Origin: Vespa crabro
Lineage: Eukaryota; Arthropoda; Insecta; Hymenoptera; Vespidae
Assembly: GCF_910589235.1 (NCBI RefSeq)
Contig: NC_060965.1
Coordinates: forward strand, 516,001-580,000
Length of the DNA: 64,000 bases
Reading direction: 5' to 3'
Below, one piece after another: positions 34,674-46,529 of the stretch (position 1 is the first letter of the stretch; each line of letters starts with the position of its first letter). The position numbers and the translations under genes were made by a program. A model generated the notes under the pieces. That model did no database searches. It was not told the origin of the DNA and saw only the letters and a program-made list of their open reading frames with translations.

Positions 34674-36328
34674 CCCCCAGCAAAGCGTTCTCTCTCTCTC
34701 TTTCTCTTTCTTTCTGCATCCTTTTCTATCGTTTCTCGTCTAGGCGTCAAACACGTAGAACGGTGGAAATATGGGAAAAAAAAAAGCTTTTCCCTGTACG
34801 GCGAGCGGCAAGGCAAGTTACGAATTCGTAGATATAGTATATATTGCGAGGGATCTAAAGTGTGTTGGGCGGGGTAGCTCACCGGATAGACGAAGTATAC
34901 GTTTTGTCGTTACTGGTACACGTTCACCTAGATTCGACGAGGTCTTTACGATCCGTGGATTTCTCGATGACCCACGGTATGTGGAGGTGGTTGGGACGAA
35001 GGACGAAATCATTATAACGATGCGGACTACCGGTGTAACACTCGAATAACCTGACTCCCCTCGTGAGAAGAACTTCTTATGTGGTTACCTTGACAGCTCG
35101 ATGTTACGGCTCGAAAACGTAGAAAGAGGTAGAAAATGTGTCTGTGTACGTTTCACCGTAAGTACATATATATTTGTCCTGTGTATATGAGCGCGTTCTC
35201 AAAGAAAATACATCGTCCCTCTATGACGTCTCCCCACTTCTTTGCCATGCTTTCAGTAATTATCTACGCGTCTATGATCTTGTCTATGCTCCCTCGAGCG
35301 TGAAGAGGACTCTATCGAGCGAACGAGTGTGAGAGAGAGAGAGAGAGAGAGACAGAGAGAGAGAGAGAGACCTCGACCGATCGGATGTAGAATAATCGTG
35401 CGTCTGGATTGCCTCGAGTCGAGATCGATCCTCGATCGAACGCGAATACGTTCTTGATCTTTGCTAAATGTAGCAGGATCTTCGATCAGTGAGAAATTTT
35501 CGTGCCCTCATGCCGAAGGCTGTGTTGGATATTTTTTCCTCTTTTTTCCTACCTTTTTTTTTTTCTCTCTCTTTTTTCCCCCTACTCAGTGACGAAAGGG
35601 AATATTATTTGTGATTTTCTTTTCTTTTTATTTTATTATTTTCACGATTTTCTTTTTTCTTCTTTTTACCTTTTCCATAAGACCAATGTAGATAATTTTG
35701 TAATTCTTAGGTAATTATGTGTGATGATCTTATCGTACGCGATTGTCAACCGTATTCTGAACGAAATCAGGGGCTAATATGTGATTTTTTTCCACAGTAA
35801 GGACAGGGTATTGAAGTACCTTTTTCTCGGTAACTAATGGCGTAAAGCGACCACACCCACTTATTAAAATTTACGATTTGTACGATCTTGAATAATAACA
35901 ATGAACGTACGTATCGGCGATCAAGTCTTCTTAGAAATTCCATCCGTGCATATTATTATTACTTTATCTCGTCCTGAGCGAAGCGAAGCCTATCGAGGAC
36001 GCGTTGAACAGGATAAAAGTCTTTTCTCCTTCCTTTTCTTTTTTCTCTCTTTTATCCTTCGGCGAAAAGAGAGTCGATTACGCACGAATAAAAAAAAATA
36101 TATATATATATATTATTGCGAAGTTATTTATTCTATACAGTTTTTTTTCATTGCATTCTTTAATAGAACTTTTGATAAACGACAGACACACTGTACTCGT
36201 TTCAAGTATTATACATGTGGCTAAAAACGACCGATAATTGAGATACGATCGAGATCGAGGGAAGGAGGAGGAGAAGCATGAGGATCTAAGGGCGGGCGTG
36301 GGGTGGAGAGGAAAACGAAAAACAAGAA
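34674..36328. other. 1.65-kb intergenic region
   Basis: No supported gene. Contains a GA microsatellite (35331-35371), T/C-rich tracts (35535-35581, 35618-35670, 36020-36055) and a short TA run (36098-36112). The ORF at 34771-35049 lacks protein-like features. Confidence 0.6.
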
Positions 36329-38080
36329 TCAATTGTCAGCGCCTTCGCCCTCCTCCTCTTCGTCGAATTCGCCTTCTTCTTCGGCCGTTGCCTCTTGATA
36401 TTGTTGATACTCCGACACCAAGTCGTTCATGTTACTTTCGGCTTCTGTAAACTCCATCTCGTCCATTCCTTCGCCTGTGTACCAATGGAGAAAAGCTTTG
36501 CGCCTGAACATGGCCGTGAATTGTTCAGAAACTCTTTTGAAAAGTTCCTAAGGTAGGTAAAAAAGATCGGACAGGTGAAATCTCATTGATCGATCGATAA
36601 AATTATATATGAACGAAAAGGATCTATCGGCTAACGCGATAACCTGTATGGCCGTAGAATTTCCGATAAAAGTCGCTGACATTTTAAGACCTCGTGGTGG
36701 TATATCACAGACAGCTGTTTTAACGTTGCTTGGTATCCACTCGACGAAATAGCTACTGTTTTTATTTTGAATGTTCAACATCTGTTCGTCCACCTCTTTC
36801 ATCGACATTCTTCCACGGAATACAGCGGCAACGGTGAGATAACGTCCGTGTCGAGGGTCACAAGCAGCCATCATGTTTTTTGCATCGAACATCTGTTGTG
36901 TTAATTCCGGGACAGTTAATGCTCTGTACTGTTGAGATCCTCTGCAATGTAATCGTTAGGCTTATTATCGGGAGTCACGATTTTTATATTATATTTTTAT
37001 TAAACGAATATTCAGCATATTGCGATTTACCTAGAAGTTAAAGGCGCGAAACCAGGAATGAAGAAATGTAATCGTGGGAAAGGTACCATATTGACGGCTA
37101 GTTTTCTTAAATCTGCATTTAATTGGCCAGGAAACCTTAGGCAGGTCGTTACACCGCTCAAAGTTGCGCTGACCAAATGATTCAAATCTCCGTAAGTAGG
37201 TGTACTTAATTTAAGGGTCCTGAAGCAAATATCGTAGAGCGCTTCGTTATCTATACAATAGGACTCGTCCGTGTTCTCAACAAGTTGATGTACCGAAAGG
37301 GTGCAATTGTATGGTTCGACGACTGTGTCGGACACCTGAAAAGAAATAGAAAGAGAGCATTGGGGACGATAGGATCGACTACGTTCGATCATACGTTCGT
37401 TCACGCTTTATACGTGTACGCTTTCACATATTTCAAAGGTATTGAAAACGACTACATTCGATACGATTATATAAAATACCTTATAGAAAATAATCTTATA
37501 CCTTTGGAGATGGTACAACGCTAAAAGTCATCATGATCCTATCCGGATATTCTTCTCGAATTTTGGAAATGAGTAAGGTGCCCATTCCAGCACCGGTACC
37601 ACCACCGAGCGAGTGGGTCAATTGGAAACCCTGAAGACAATCGCAACTTTCAGCTTCCTTGCGGACGACATCGAGGACGGAATCAACCAGTTCTGCGCCT
37701 TCCGTGTAATGTCCTTTTGCCCAATTGTTACCAGCACCACTTTGTCCAAAGACAAAATTGTCCGGTCGAAATATTTGACCGAATGGTCCCGATCGTACCG
37801 CATCCATTGTACCAGGTTCCAGATCGACCAGTATGGCCCTTGGAACATATTTTCCTCCGGTCGCTTCGTTGTAATAAACGTTTATACGTTCCAATTGGAG
37901 ATCCGAGTCACCGTGATAAGTTCCCGTAGGATCGATTCCATGTTCGTCGGATATTACCTCCCAAAACTGTCACGCAATTGGATATAATTAACGCATCAAT
38001 TTAAGCTAAGATTTGTAATTTACCTTAGCACCGATTTGATTGCCACACTGGCCAGCCTGAAGGTGAGCTATTTCACGCAT
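36329..38080 (-). CDS. betaTub85D: Beta-tubulin, axonemal (beta2/85D) type; last exon frameshifted
   Basis: Beta subunit of the tubulin heterodimer. Exons are 38080-38024, 37966-37502, 37335-37031, 36941-36644 and 36548-36329. Conserved blocks include MREIAHLQAGQCGNQIGAK (autoregulatory MREI-type start), the GTP-binding GGGTGAGMGTLLISK, KLAVNMVPFPRLHFFIPGFA and RKAFLHWYTGEGMDEMEF. The Glu-rich tail ATAEEEGEFDEEEEGEGADN contains EGEF, the motif tied to motile axonemes in insects, and resembles Drosophila beta2 (85D), a testis isotype. Exon 5 does not join in frame. The A5 run at 36540-36544 has one base more than expected for the universal IQ/ELFKR sequence, and no other GT/AG choice fixes the frame. 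This is probably an assembly error, otherwise a broken gene. With the extra base ignored, length is 447 aa, normal for the family. An acceptor at 38108 suggests an intron in the 5' UTR. Confidence 0.95.
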
Positions 38081-38107
38081 TTTTGTACAATCACGATAAT
38101 CTAGTCC

Positions 38108-38387
38108 CTGTTAATCAATCGACGTACGAAATCACGAAACGAAAAGATGCCCTACGTCTTAGCTGGAGAAGAAATCTTATCGCTAAAGAGAAATGCTAAA
38201 AAAATATCGCCAAAGTTGATGATGGGCGTCAACGAGTATTCGTTTGTTTTCGTCGCCTTGGATTCGTTGCTTGAGTCGATGGGACGAGGCGTTGCAAAGA
38301 AGGCCATGGGATGAGAAAGTAGATCGTTCGGCTACGCACCGATCGTAATTAAAATACGTCACTCGTATGTATTCGTTACTTTGCGAC

Positions 38388-38421
<34 letters not shown>

Positions 38422-40942
38422 TGAAAAAAAGTGGGAAAAAAGAACGGCGAAAAAAGATCTCACTTTTTTCCTTTTTTTTTTACTACCTTTCGCTTTTCAT
38501 ATAAATCTTATTTAATGGCCGCGTCAAAGGAGCTTCGATCGTAAGCAATTTGGTAGACGATAAACGCTCGTATGAACGTACTAAATAAGTAAATACATAC
38601 TATGCGAACGAGAGAACAGAACGGAGACAGAAGGACGCAGTCTTGCTTCTTGCAACTCTTTGAAATCTTTCCTTCGTTTTTTTCTTTTCTGTTCTTTTTT
38701 CCTTTTTTTATCTCGTTCGTCTTTGAAAGAAGGTAACTCCTCTCTGAAAGGGAGGACTTTGAAGCGAGAGTGAAATGTTAATACATATGTTGTACGAGCT
38801 GTTAACATAGAGCAACGATGACGTGTAACGATTAGTTTATAGTTTTTCATCTCGTTCACCAATAAGATACGTCTCTACGATAAGTTCTGCTCGTTTCTTT
38901 CGAGAATAAATTTTTGAGACCTTGACGTCAATCAGATCGATCGCTCTTTCATTATGTTCGTCTAATAGACGTGTCGATGATTCGATTCTTGGATAAATTA
39001 TTATGTCGTTATATAAAATGAGCTAATTTTTTTTTTTCTAACCCTTCAAATAAATAATGAAATCAAAAGTTAATTTATCTCAGATGTCCTTTTATTAAGT
39101 TTATCAATATCATTCTGATATCGATTATGATGACAATACGTTTCTTAGATAAATCGCTATGTCGTTACGTAAATGAGCTAACTTTTTGGATCCTTCTAAT
39201 GTGAATTAATCATTTCTTCAAATAAATAATCGCTGGAATTAATATATATATGTATATATATATATATATATTACAATTCATAATTATTTTCTATGTTTCA
39301 TACTCTATGTTGATCTCTTTTACAACTTCCGCTTCGTGGGAGGGCTTCGATATCGTGTGAAAGACCCTTTCACTTTTATCGAAGCACATGCATTTTCGTC
39401 GGTATAAATCAGAGGCCGATTCGATTCAGAGTACCGTAATCGTTATCTGCATTAAATCAATGATACATTCCGTATTGCAGCGTTTGTGACTCATACATTC
39501 TTGATTGCTGTTCAAATTACATAATTGCGGCTAGGCACACCTTGTCGATATCGATGATACCTTACAAATATATATATATATATATACATATATCAATATA
39601 TCAATAATATATATATATATATTATTATAGATTATTACCGGTTACGACATCTCCTGCCAATAGAGAGTCTAATTTGCTTTGAATAAGGACTTTTAAACCA
39701 GATTTTCTATTTATATTTCATTTCTCTTGAAATATTATCAATGATAGTTAGTGTAACTCCTACGAGCGGAAATATCCTATTAAATATCAGCAGACTTTTG
39801 TTGATTTTTAATCATCGCCAATTGCATAATCACGTAGTGAAAACAGTAAGATATTATTATTATTATTCAAAAATTTGGTTACAAAAATAATATCGAAACT
39901 CTTTTGCGAATAGAGCGACGAGTCTTTTGTTATACCGTCGACTTTTTCTATATGAAAGGAGGTTAACGACGTTGAGTTGTTCACTGTCGTGATACTCGAT
40001 GCGAAAACTGTCTCGCATGACTTGCATACGTGAGAAGTGGTTCCCTGAACAGTGTCTTATAGGCGTGTCGTTTGGTACCTGTTATCTTTTCTCGTACTCG
40101 CGTTAATAGTTAGAAAACGTATGTACGCACAACGAGTTCTTTTGCGAATAGTGGTAATAATAAAAGAGTCGTATCTACATAAGTAAAAATTGAGCAAGAC
40201 TTTTTGAACGTCGCTATTATGACATTTTATGTAAAAGCCGATCTGTAGCTACGTTTATGTAGATATATATACATATAGTTTGCCGGATTTGGAAATTGGA
40301 TTTTGAAAGAAAATGTTAAACGTCAAGTACGTTAGAAAGGTCTTTTATGTATATCTAATGTTTCAAAGATTCTCATACTTACACCATACGGATGATTAGA
40401 TTGTAAAATTGTTGGTCAATTTTCTTAAACGCGTTCTAAGAAAAATTCCCTTTTTAATTACCGTCTTGGTCGAACAACGGAAGGATTCCCATTTAATCGA
40501 TGTTTCCTTGAAAAATATCATTTTCTTTCTTTCTTTCTTATAATAAGGGTCAAGTAGATGTGTTTTAGGACAGCATCGAAGGATTAAAAAATATTTATAG
40601 AGATTTGGATTATCGAAAGAATGATTTATTGATCGATCGAGTAGGAGCGATATGAGAAAGCGAGATGTAGTGTAGAGCGTTGAGACCAAGGCATCGTTCG
40701 CACCGTGGTGTAGTCGAGATCAGAACCGGTTTTATCCGATTGCATCGTCGCAGTTAGGATCTCTACTTATCTACGGACGATGCACGGTGATGATCCGATT
40801 GTAAAAAAATTTCGATGAAAAAATTCGGTAGAATCTGGTTGTCTTTTATACCCAAAACTTTTGATTCTCTCAATTTGGTGCTATAGGTGAATTAATTTCG
40901 TTGGATATCATCTTAAACGTTGAATTTGCCTAATGAGAGATT
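38108..40942. other. 2.8-kb intergenic region upstream of beta-tubulin
   Basis: Should hold the tubulin 5' UTR exon and promoter, which I could not place. A GA repeat (38391-38419), TA runs (39243-39271, 39569-39587) and a diverged direct repeat (38985-39060 against 39142-39231) are present. No other gene is supported. Confidence 0.55.
38985..39231. repeat. Diverged direct repeat, period about 156 bp
   Basis: TATGTCGTT...TAAA(A)TGAGCTAA...CTTCAAATAAATAAT occurs at about 39002-39058 and again at about 39158-39229, with several differences. Confidence 0.6.
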
Positions 40943-41413
40943 TTAACGTCTTCCAGCTATTAGGGGTGCGGAATAAGCGTAGGTAGCTGGTAGAGCTGAA
41001 TAGGCAAAGGGTGCAGCTGCTACTGCAGGAGCAGCGGCTACAGCCGCGGGTGCAGCGATGTAAGGTGCAGCAAGAGCATGATTGATGGCGTGAGCGTTGT
41101 AACTCGATGCGTAAGTACCAACCGTGAGCGCCGCTGGAACTGCCGCTGGTACGGCTGGTACAATACCGGCGGAGCAAACAGCCACGAGGGCGCCGATGAG
41201 AATCTGAAAGGAAGGATCGAATGAATCAGATTCTGAGCGAATAAATCTAAATCTTTTTTGAAATAACAATTTCGAGAAAATAGAAAAAATAACATTTCAA
41301 TCAACGACTTTTTCTAGCGATGAATGAATTTTGTAAACCATCGAAGAAATCGATTGAAAATCCTAATCGATTATTATATCGATAAAAAGACTTACAAAGA
41401 TCTTGGTCATCAT
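40943..41413 (-). CDS. Small Ala-rich secreted (cuticle-type) protein
   Basis: Two exons: 41413-41396 (MMTKIF; start could also be the second ATG at 41410) and 41203-40943, phase 0, GT/AG, giving 92 aa. The signal peptide runs across the splice (MMTKIF / ILIGALVAVCSA). The mature protein is GIVPAVPAAVPAALTVGTYA, then SSYNAHAINHALAAP, then AAP/AVA repeats and a Tyr-containing tail ending PLIAGRR. TATAAAAG on the minus strand (41482-41475) gives a promoter 62 bp before the ATG. The composition is close to what I know of honey-bee apidermins, but no direct homology can be shown here. Confidence 0.83.
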
Positions 41414-41474
41414 TTTGCTTGGAGATTTCGCTTGGACTGCCAAAACTGCGATGGCAACCGATGAGCTCCGTTGT

Positions 41475-41482
41475 CTTTTATA
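41475..41482 (-). promoter_or_regulatory. TATA box of gene at 40943-41413
   Basis: TATAAAAG on the minus strand, 62-69 bp upstream of the first ATG. Confidence 0.75.
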
Positions 41483-42624
41483 GCTGGTTTCGCTTTCCAA
41501 CAAAGAAACTCCCACCCCATGGTCTCCTATCTCACAATACCGAGGATCACGGTCTTGCATACTAGATGACCTCTGCGTACGTTTGGCCACGCCCGTTCGA
41601 TGCTACCCACTTCCATCGGTTACCCGCGCCTTCGTCTCAAGGAACTTCTTTTTTTGGTAAGTCCATCGAACGATTTAACGAAATTCGATCGTGAAACGAG
41701 ACGTGAGGCGAAAAACAAAGATCACGTTTCGCTTAGTTTCGTATCGTAGGTGTGCCCCGGTAGGTGATTTGCGAGCGTACCTCATCGGCCAACTTCCGAC
41801 AGATTGACATTGAAAAGAGAAAGATTTCTTCTTCGGATCTTATCGATCGTATTTTCTTTTAAAATATGTTCGATCCTTCCACGATCGTCTATGTGCTTGC
41901 AATCTTTTTAATTGGCAAAGAATATTACGAAATTACATTTGTTTCGAATAATTAACAATATCTTAATGTATTACTTCAAAAAAAAGAAAAACCTAATAAA
42001 AGAAAAAAAAGAAAATGTATATCCTACGAATCATCGATACTACGATTACGTATATTAGATGATTACACGTCTATGTTTTAACGAGGTAATTTTAATCATC
42101 TGTTGCAACTATCACTCGCTTAGAGATCGTCCTAAATACTTTAACAAGCCTTTCGTACAATTTCTTCTCCCTATTGAGACATCGGTGGGTGAAGCGGCTA
42201 TCGTCCACCTCGGAACGTGTCTTGAATTTTCTTATCAACGAAACGAATCATTGACGATGTATAAGACCTTTATATATTTTATGAATTTTCTTTCTCAATT
42301 TTTTTTTTAACCTTTTTTCAACGACGAGTGGCGCCTTAGCCCTTCGTTTTCTCTTCTCTTTTTTTTCTTTCTTTCTTTTCTTTTTTTTTTTTTTTTTTTT
42401 CGTCACGTCGGGATACCGTCGAACGCGATATTACTAACTAATGTCTTTAATACAACATAAATCAAAATCTTTTATTAGTCGGTTCCTTTTTCATTCGACT
42501 TCCTTCATATCTTTCTTTTAACTTAATTACCATCCTAATTGACTCGATTTTGTAAAGACGAGATATTTGTTAATGAGATTATTTATTATAGAATACAAAA
42601 GATCCTTATATTACGGACTATACA

Positions 42625-42626
<2 letters not shown>

Positions 42627-42671
<45 letters not shown>
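42627..42671. repeat. (TC)n microsatellite
   Basis: Uninterrupted TC repeat of about 45 bp. Confidence 0.95.
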
Positions 42672-42672
<1 letters not shown>

Positions 42673-42962
42673 ATTAGATTGTATTATTTACTATTGAATT
42701 GTTAAATCTTATAATTTAACGATTATTCTGTAATATATAATTCATAAATTTTACACTCTAACAATCATTTTGTTATAATTGATTTCTTAATTTGTTCTTC
42801 GTTCTGTAATAATTTCACGCAAATAGCGAGACTTTCTCAGCGACTTCCCGTCTTTCTTACTCGTCGTCGTCGTATTTCAAAAGCAGGATATAATCTTCAA
42901 GGTTTCTGCTGCAAGGTTGAACCAGATCGAGTTGTCGATCGTTGCCCGGATTTCTTTTACAG

Positions 42963-43168
42963 GACTCACGTTCTTCCTTTTCTTCGTCGGGCCCCTTTCA
43001 GGATGCACCGAGATAGAAAGAGAAGTAGTTACAAACGCGTGCACAAATAAAAAATACGTTATTTACGTAGAAGCCTGTTTCCCGCAAAAGGGAAAATCAA
43101 GAATATCACGAGTAATTCCTTCATGCGGCAGGATGTATGTACGTACATATTTCTTCGGACCTGTATAA
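42963..43168 (+). CDS. Possible exon of a small secreted Cys-containing peptide
   Basis: Low-confidence candidate. A good acceptor (TTTCTTTTACAG) ends at 42962. The frame from there encodes a very hydrophobic stretch LTFFLFFVGPLSG that looks like a signal peptide core, then about 45 residues with four cysteines spaced 11, 11 and 15 residues apart (CTEIER..., ACTNKKYVIYVEACFP, PSCGRM). It either ends at the stop at 43166 or splices at a GTATGT near 43135. No upstream exon with an ATG was found in the expected short-exon form. I do not recognise the family. Confidence 0.25.
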
Positions 43169-43545
43169 TTTCATAAGGGAACTCTCGTTGGAAAGAGCTT
43201 AAGGTTGGAAAAACGTAAGTTGCCTTGAGGATTAATTATATCGGGTAATAATTTGCTTTCTCACTTTGCTAACGAAGACGTTGGGACTGACTGGGAGATT
43301 TATTCGTAGCATGTTTTCTATTCGTGAGGAAAGAGAGACATCAAAATTGCGATATAATGAACCAACGAGCCCCAACGAGAATGGTATGAAATATTTTTCT
43401 TCGCAAATGTATATAGAAGGAAGAATGATTTTAAGAGTGGTAAGAAATGTTTATTGGTGAACGAGCGTTAACAAAAAAGAAAAAAAAATAAAGATGGACG
43501 GTCAAAGATGTAATCGTCATAGATCAATCCAATTTCATTTATGGT

Positions 43546-44111
43546 TTAGCCGAAAACCGTCGGTCCATAAGCCGCAGCAGCGAATTGAGCGAAAGGAGCA
43601 GCCAAACTTCCGGCATAAGTAGCTTGGAGGAGACCAGGTGCGGCAATGATCGGAGCTGGTGCCGCGGCTACGATCGGTGCTGCTGGTGCCGCGGCTACGA
43701 CCGGTGCTGCTGGTGCCGCGGCTACGACCGGTGCTGCTGGTGCCGCGGCTACGAGCGGTGCAGATGCAACTAATGGTGCAGCGATGTTTCTTGACGTGAT
43801 GTCGACTCTAGACGCGTACGGTGGAATATTGTATGGTACGGCCTTGGCATAGCCAATAGCCGCAGGTGCTGGTGCGGCCACTACCGGTGCCGCAGGTGCG
43901 GCCACAAGTGGAGCCGCAGGTGCGGCCACAAGTGGAGCCGCAGGTACCACTCCTGCCAGGGCAACCTGCGCCACTGCGAGCACAGCCGCGATTGTTACCT
44001 GAAAATAACACCCAAGTACGTTAGTATGATAGAATTTTATTAGACGAGATTATCTTTTTTTGTTCGTTTCGATGTTGCATTGATCGAACTCACCGTAACG
44101 AAAGAGTTCAT
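43546..44111 (-). CDS. Ala/Pro-rich secreted (cuticle-type) protein with 9-aa repeats
   Basis: Two exons: 44111-44094 (MNSFVT) and 43998-43546, phase 0, GT/AG, giving 156 aa. The signal peptide crosses the splice (MNSFVT / VTIAAVLAVAQVALA). The mature protein has two repeat blocks. The first is APAAPLVA-type, with three 24-bp DNA repeats at 43871-43942. The second is VVAAAPAAP repeated, with three 27-bp DNA repeats at 43676-43756. Between them lies IGYAKAVPYNIPPYASRVD followed by ITSRNIAAPL, and the tail is AAAYGPTVFG. TATAAAAA on the minus strand (44174-44167) is the TATA box. The in-frame repeat units suggest copy-number change by slippage or unequal exchange. Confidence 0.85.
43676..43756. 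repeat. 27-bp coding minisatellite, three copies
   Basis: GGTGCTGCTGGTGCCGCGGC with TACGACC completes each 27-nt unit; units start at 43676, 43703 and 43730. They encode VVAAAPAAP on the minus strand. Confidence 0.95.
43871..43942. repeat. 24-bp coding minisatellite, three copies
   Basis: GGTGCGGCCACAAGTGGAGC with CGCA completes each unit. Units at 43895 and 43919 are identical; the one at 43871 is diverged. Confidence 0.9.
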
Positions 44112-44166
44112 GTTGTTGTTCGATTCGAAGAAGCACCGTACAATGCCAATGTCCGAACTGGTATCG

Positions 44167-44174
44167 TTTTTATA
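44167..44174 (-). promoter_or_regulatory. TATA box of gene at 43546-44111
   Basis: TATAAAAA on the minus strand, about 60 bp upstream of the ATG. Confidence 0.7.
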
Positions 44175-45382
44175 CCAGTCCCAACGGCCATTCAATACAC
44201 TTTCTTTCTCCTACGTGATCGAGCTCGCAATGAGCTCTCGATAGATTACGTAAAGGATGAACCGAGCTTCACGACCTAGAACGTTAAAGCTTTACCGATA
44301 AGCCGTGACTTTACTGCCACCACGATTTCTATAAATTCATCCGTATCGATGAAGAATTATTACTTTTAGACGGAACGAAATGTCACGGTTCATGAGAATC
44401 TGACAAAACAATTGTATAAATTATCATGAAAATTTTTGATAGACATCATTTATTCATTGCATTTGTCTACATTATTATTTACTTTTTCTTTTTCGATGTT
44501 TCGATTGCCTCATATAATGAATAAAATAATAATAAACAACATGAGAAGAAAGTTAACAGAACAATTGCATAAGATCTATTTAAATTCAAACAACAATTTT
44601 ATTCTACTTATCGATATTAGTTATGTACTCTGCGTCGAGTTGCTATCGTCATACGTTTCTACGCAATACTTATTATATCACAAAAGTTTGGATTAATCGA
44701 AACGTTATAAATTTGATCAAGGAAGGAATACGAATTTAATGCATGATATAAAATATCTTTGAAGCGTCTTTATCATTTTTAAAATGTTATCAAAGGACAT
44801 AGTTTTATGATGAAACAATACAGGATTCTGACTAACTAGACGACTATAATTGTACAGAAAGAGGAGCAAGTATTCTAGCACCATTCAATGTCTCTTCGAA
44901 ACCTCATTTCCTCCCAATGTCATTTCCACATCTCATTTGAACGACGCGTTTTGTTCACCATTTGCATTAATTAAAAACTTGTCACATCTGGATCCAGAGA
45001 TGTTTGTTTCACGTATTTCGTAGGATCTTTGCGAACACGTTTCAATTGGATTGACGATGACTTGCAACAACGAAAGAGAGAGAGAGAGAGAGAGAGAGAA
45101 ATATCTCCGGGTATCGGTATTTTATGATACTGGAACGAGATCAGAGAGACGCAATGTTAGGATTATATCCAATAATTACTCTGACAACGTACATGACAGA
45201 TATTTCATCGATGTCAATCGAGATATTTATAAAAAGCAGTCTTTATAATACATCGAAGATAATAAAGCGAAAGGGATGTGACATTAAAAACAAAGTATGG
45301 TCTATGTAGGATGAAAAACTTTTTTATATTTCTAACATAAGATCAGTAGACATAATCGAGCCAGGGAAGAAAGTAGACGTTC
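44175..45382. other. 1.2-kb intergenic region
   Basis: No supported gene. A GA microsatellite lies at 45075-45100. Confidence 0.6.
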
Positions 45383-45825
45383 TTATTTAAGTACGAGGGG
45401 TGCGGCGTGGAGAGTGGGTGCGGCATATGTGAAGGGTGCTGCCGCTGGGAATGGTGCGGTGTAAGCCACTGGTGCGGCTGCAAATGGTGCTGCTACTGCC
45501 GCTGGTGCGGTGTAAGCAACCGGTGCGGCTACTGGGGCTGCGACAGCAGCTGCGGTATAGGCCAATGGTGCGGCAGCGAACGTATTGTAATTTCTCGCGA
45601 TAACCTGGCTGCTTCTAGCAGTGACAATCGGTGCAGGAACTGCCGCAACCGCAGCTGGGGCTGCGATTAATCCGCCTGGCGCGGCATTTACGCACGCGAC
45701 TGCTACGACGGCGAGGAAGCTCTGAAACAAATTCATTCGTGTAAATACTATCAAAGAAATTAATGAATTATCAAAGAATCGTAAGAGACAATTGCGATGC
45801 TTTCACTTACAACGAGCTTGAACAT
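45383..45825 (-). CDS. Ala/Pro-rich secreted (cuticle-type) protein with SSQVIARNYN
   Basis: Two exons: 45825-45811 (MFKLV) and 45721-45383, phase 0, GT/AG, giving 117 aa. The signal peptide is MFKLV / SFLAVVAVACVNA, followed by APGGLIAAPAAV. The motif SSQVIARNYN is shared with the neighbouring gene at 46997, and the rest is Ala/Tyr-rich (LAYTAAAVAAP, VAYTAPAAVAAP) ending HAAPLVLK. TATAAATT on the minus strand (45894-45887) is the TATA candidate. An ATG-containing ORF that runs through the intron is not the real start. The N-terminus matches the intronless gene at 31295 closely, so the two are paralogues differing by this intron. Confidence 0.86.
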
Positions 45826-45886
45826 TTTTAATTTGCTTGTTGATTCGACGAGTGGACAACGAGTGACGACGAATCGTCCTACCATG

Positions 45887-45894
45887 AATTTATA
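45887..45894 (-). promoter_or_regulatory. TATA box of gene at 45383-45825
   Basis: TATAAATT on the minus strand, 62-69 bp upstream of the ATG. Confidence 0.6.
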
Positions 45895-46480
45895 GGGGAC
45901 ATCCAACCGCGCCCCGTCTCGTTCGAGCCTTGCGAAATAATTCGTTCGAAATCGCTCTCACTCGTCGTTGAAAGGATGAATGCAAAGTGGTATTGTTTCG
46001 AACTCTGGTTCTTCCGACCGATTTTCGATCGATAAGCTTCGAAAGGAAACGTTCCTTTCGCCATACTACAAATTTCTACTTTTCCTTTTTATTCGTTTTT
46101 TCATATCATTCTATATTTCAAAATTTATATAAATCTAATATAAATAATGATACTATTTCTACGTGGAATACCATTTGGATATTTCCTTTCTACTTTTATT
46201 TCTTTCTAATTTCGATAAACAATATTGATAGGTAAGTTCTGCAAATGAGCATTATCCTTGCAATCACATTCGATGGCCTTGTTTCGATCGATCCTATATT
46301 GATTGATCGACGATATACGTAGGGATTCTTCGACTTTGAAGTTCGTGCAATAGGATCGAAAGCGGCCAATAGAAATTACGTAAAGCTATGTCATAGTAAA
46401 TGGTTGTATAATCTCTCCGACCGCGAATCGTACTTGGGGACAATGTATGGCAAGGTCATGCACGACTACAAAACGCCCTC

Positions 46481-46529
<49 letters not shown>

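Larger units (their letters stand above)
41483..43545. other. 2.1-kb intergenic region
   Basis: Contains a T/C tract (42347-42400), a (TC)n microsatellite (42627-42671) and one weak coding candidate at 42963-43168, listed separately. The ORF at 42059-42310 is not convincing. Confidence 0.55.

Noticed and set aside
35331..35371. GA-rich tract considered as a GAGA-factor site cluster
   Set aside because: GA/TC microsatellites occur throughout the window without relation to genes, so a regulatory role cannot be inferred here.
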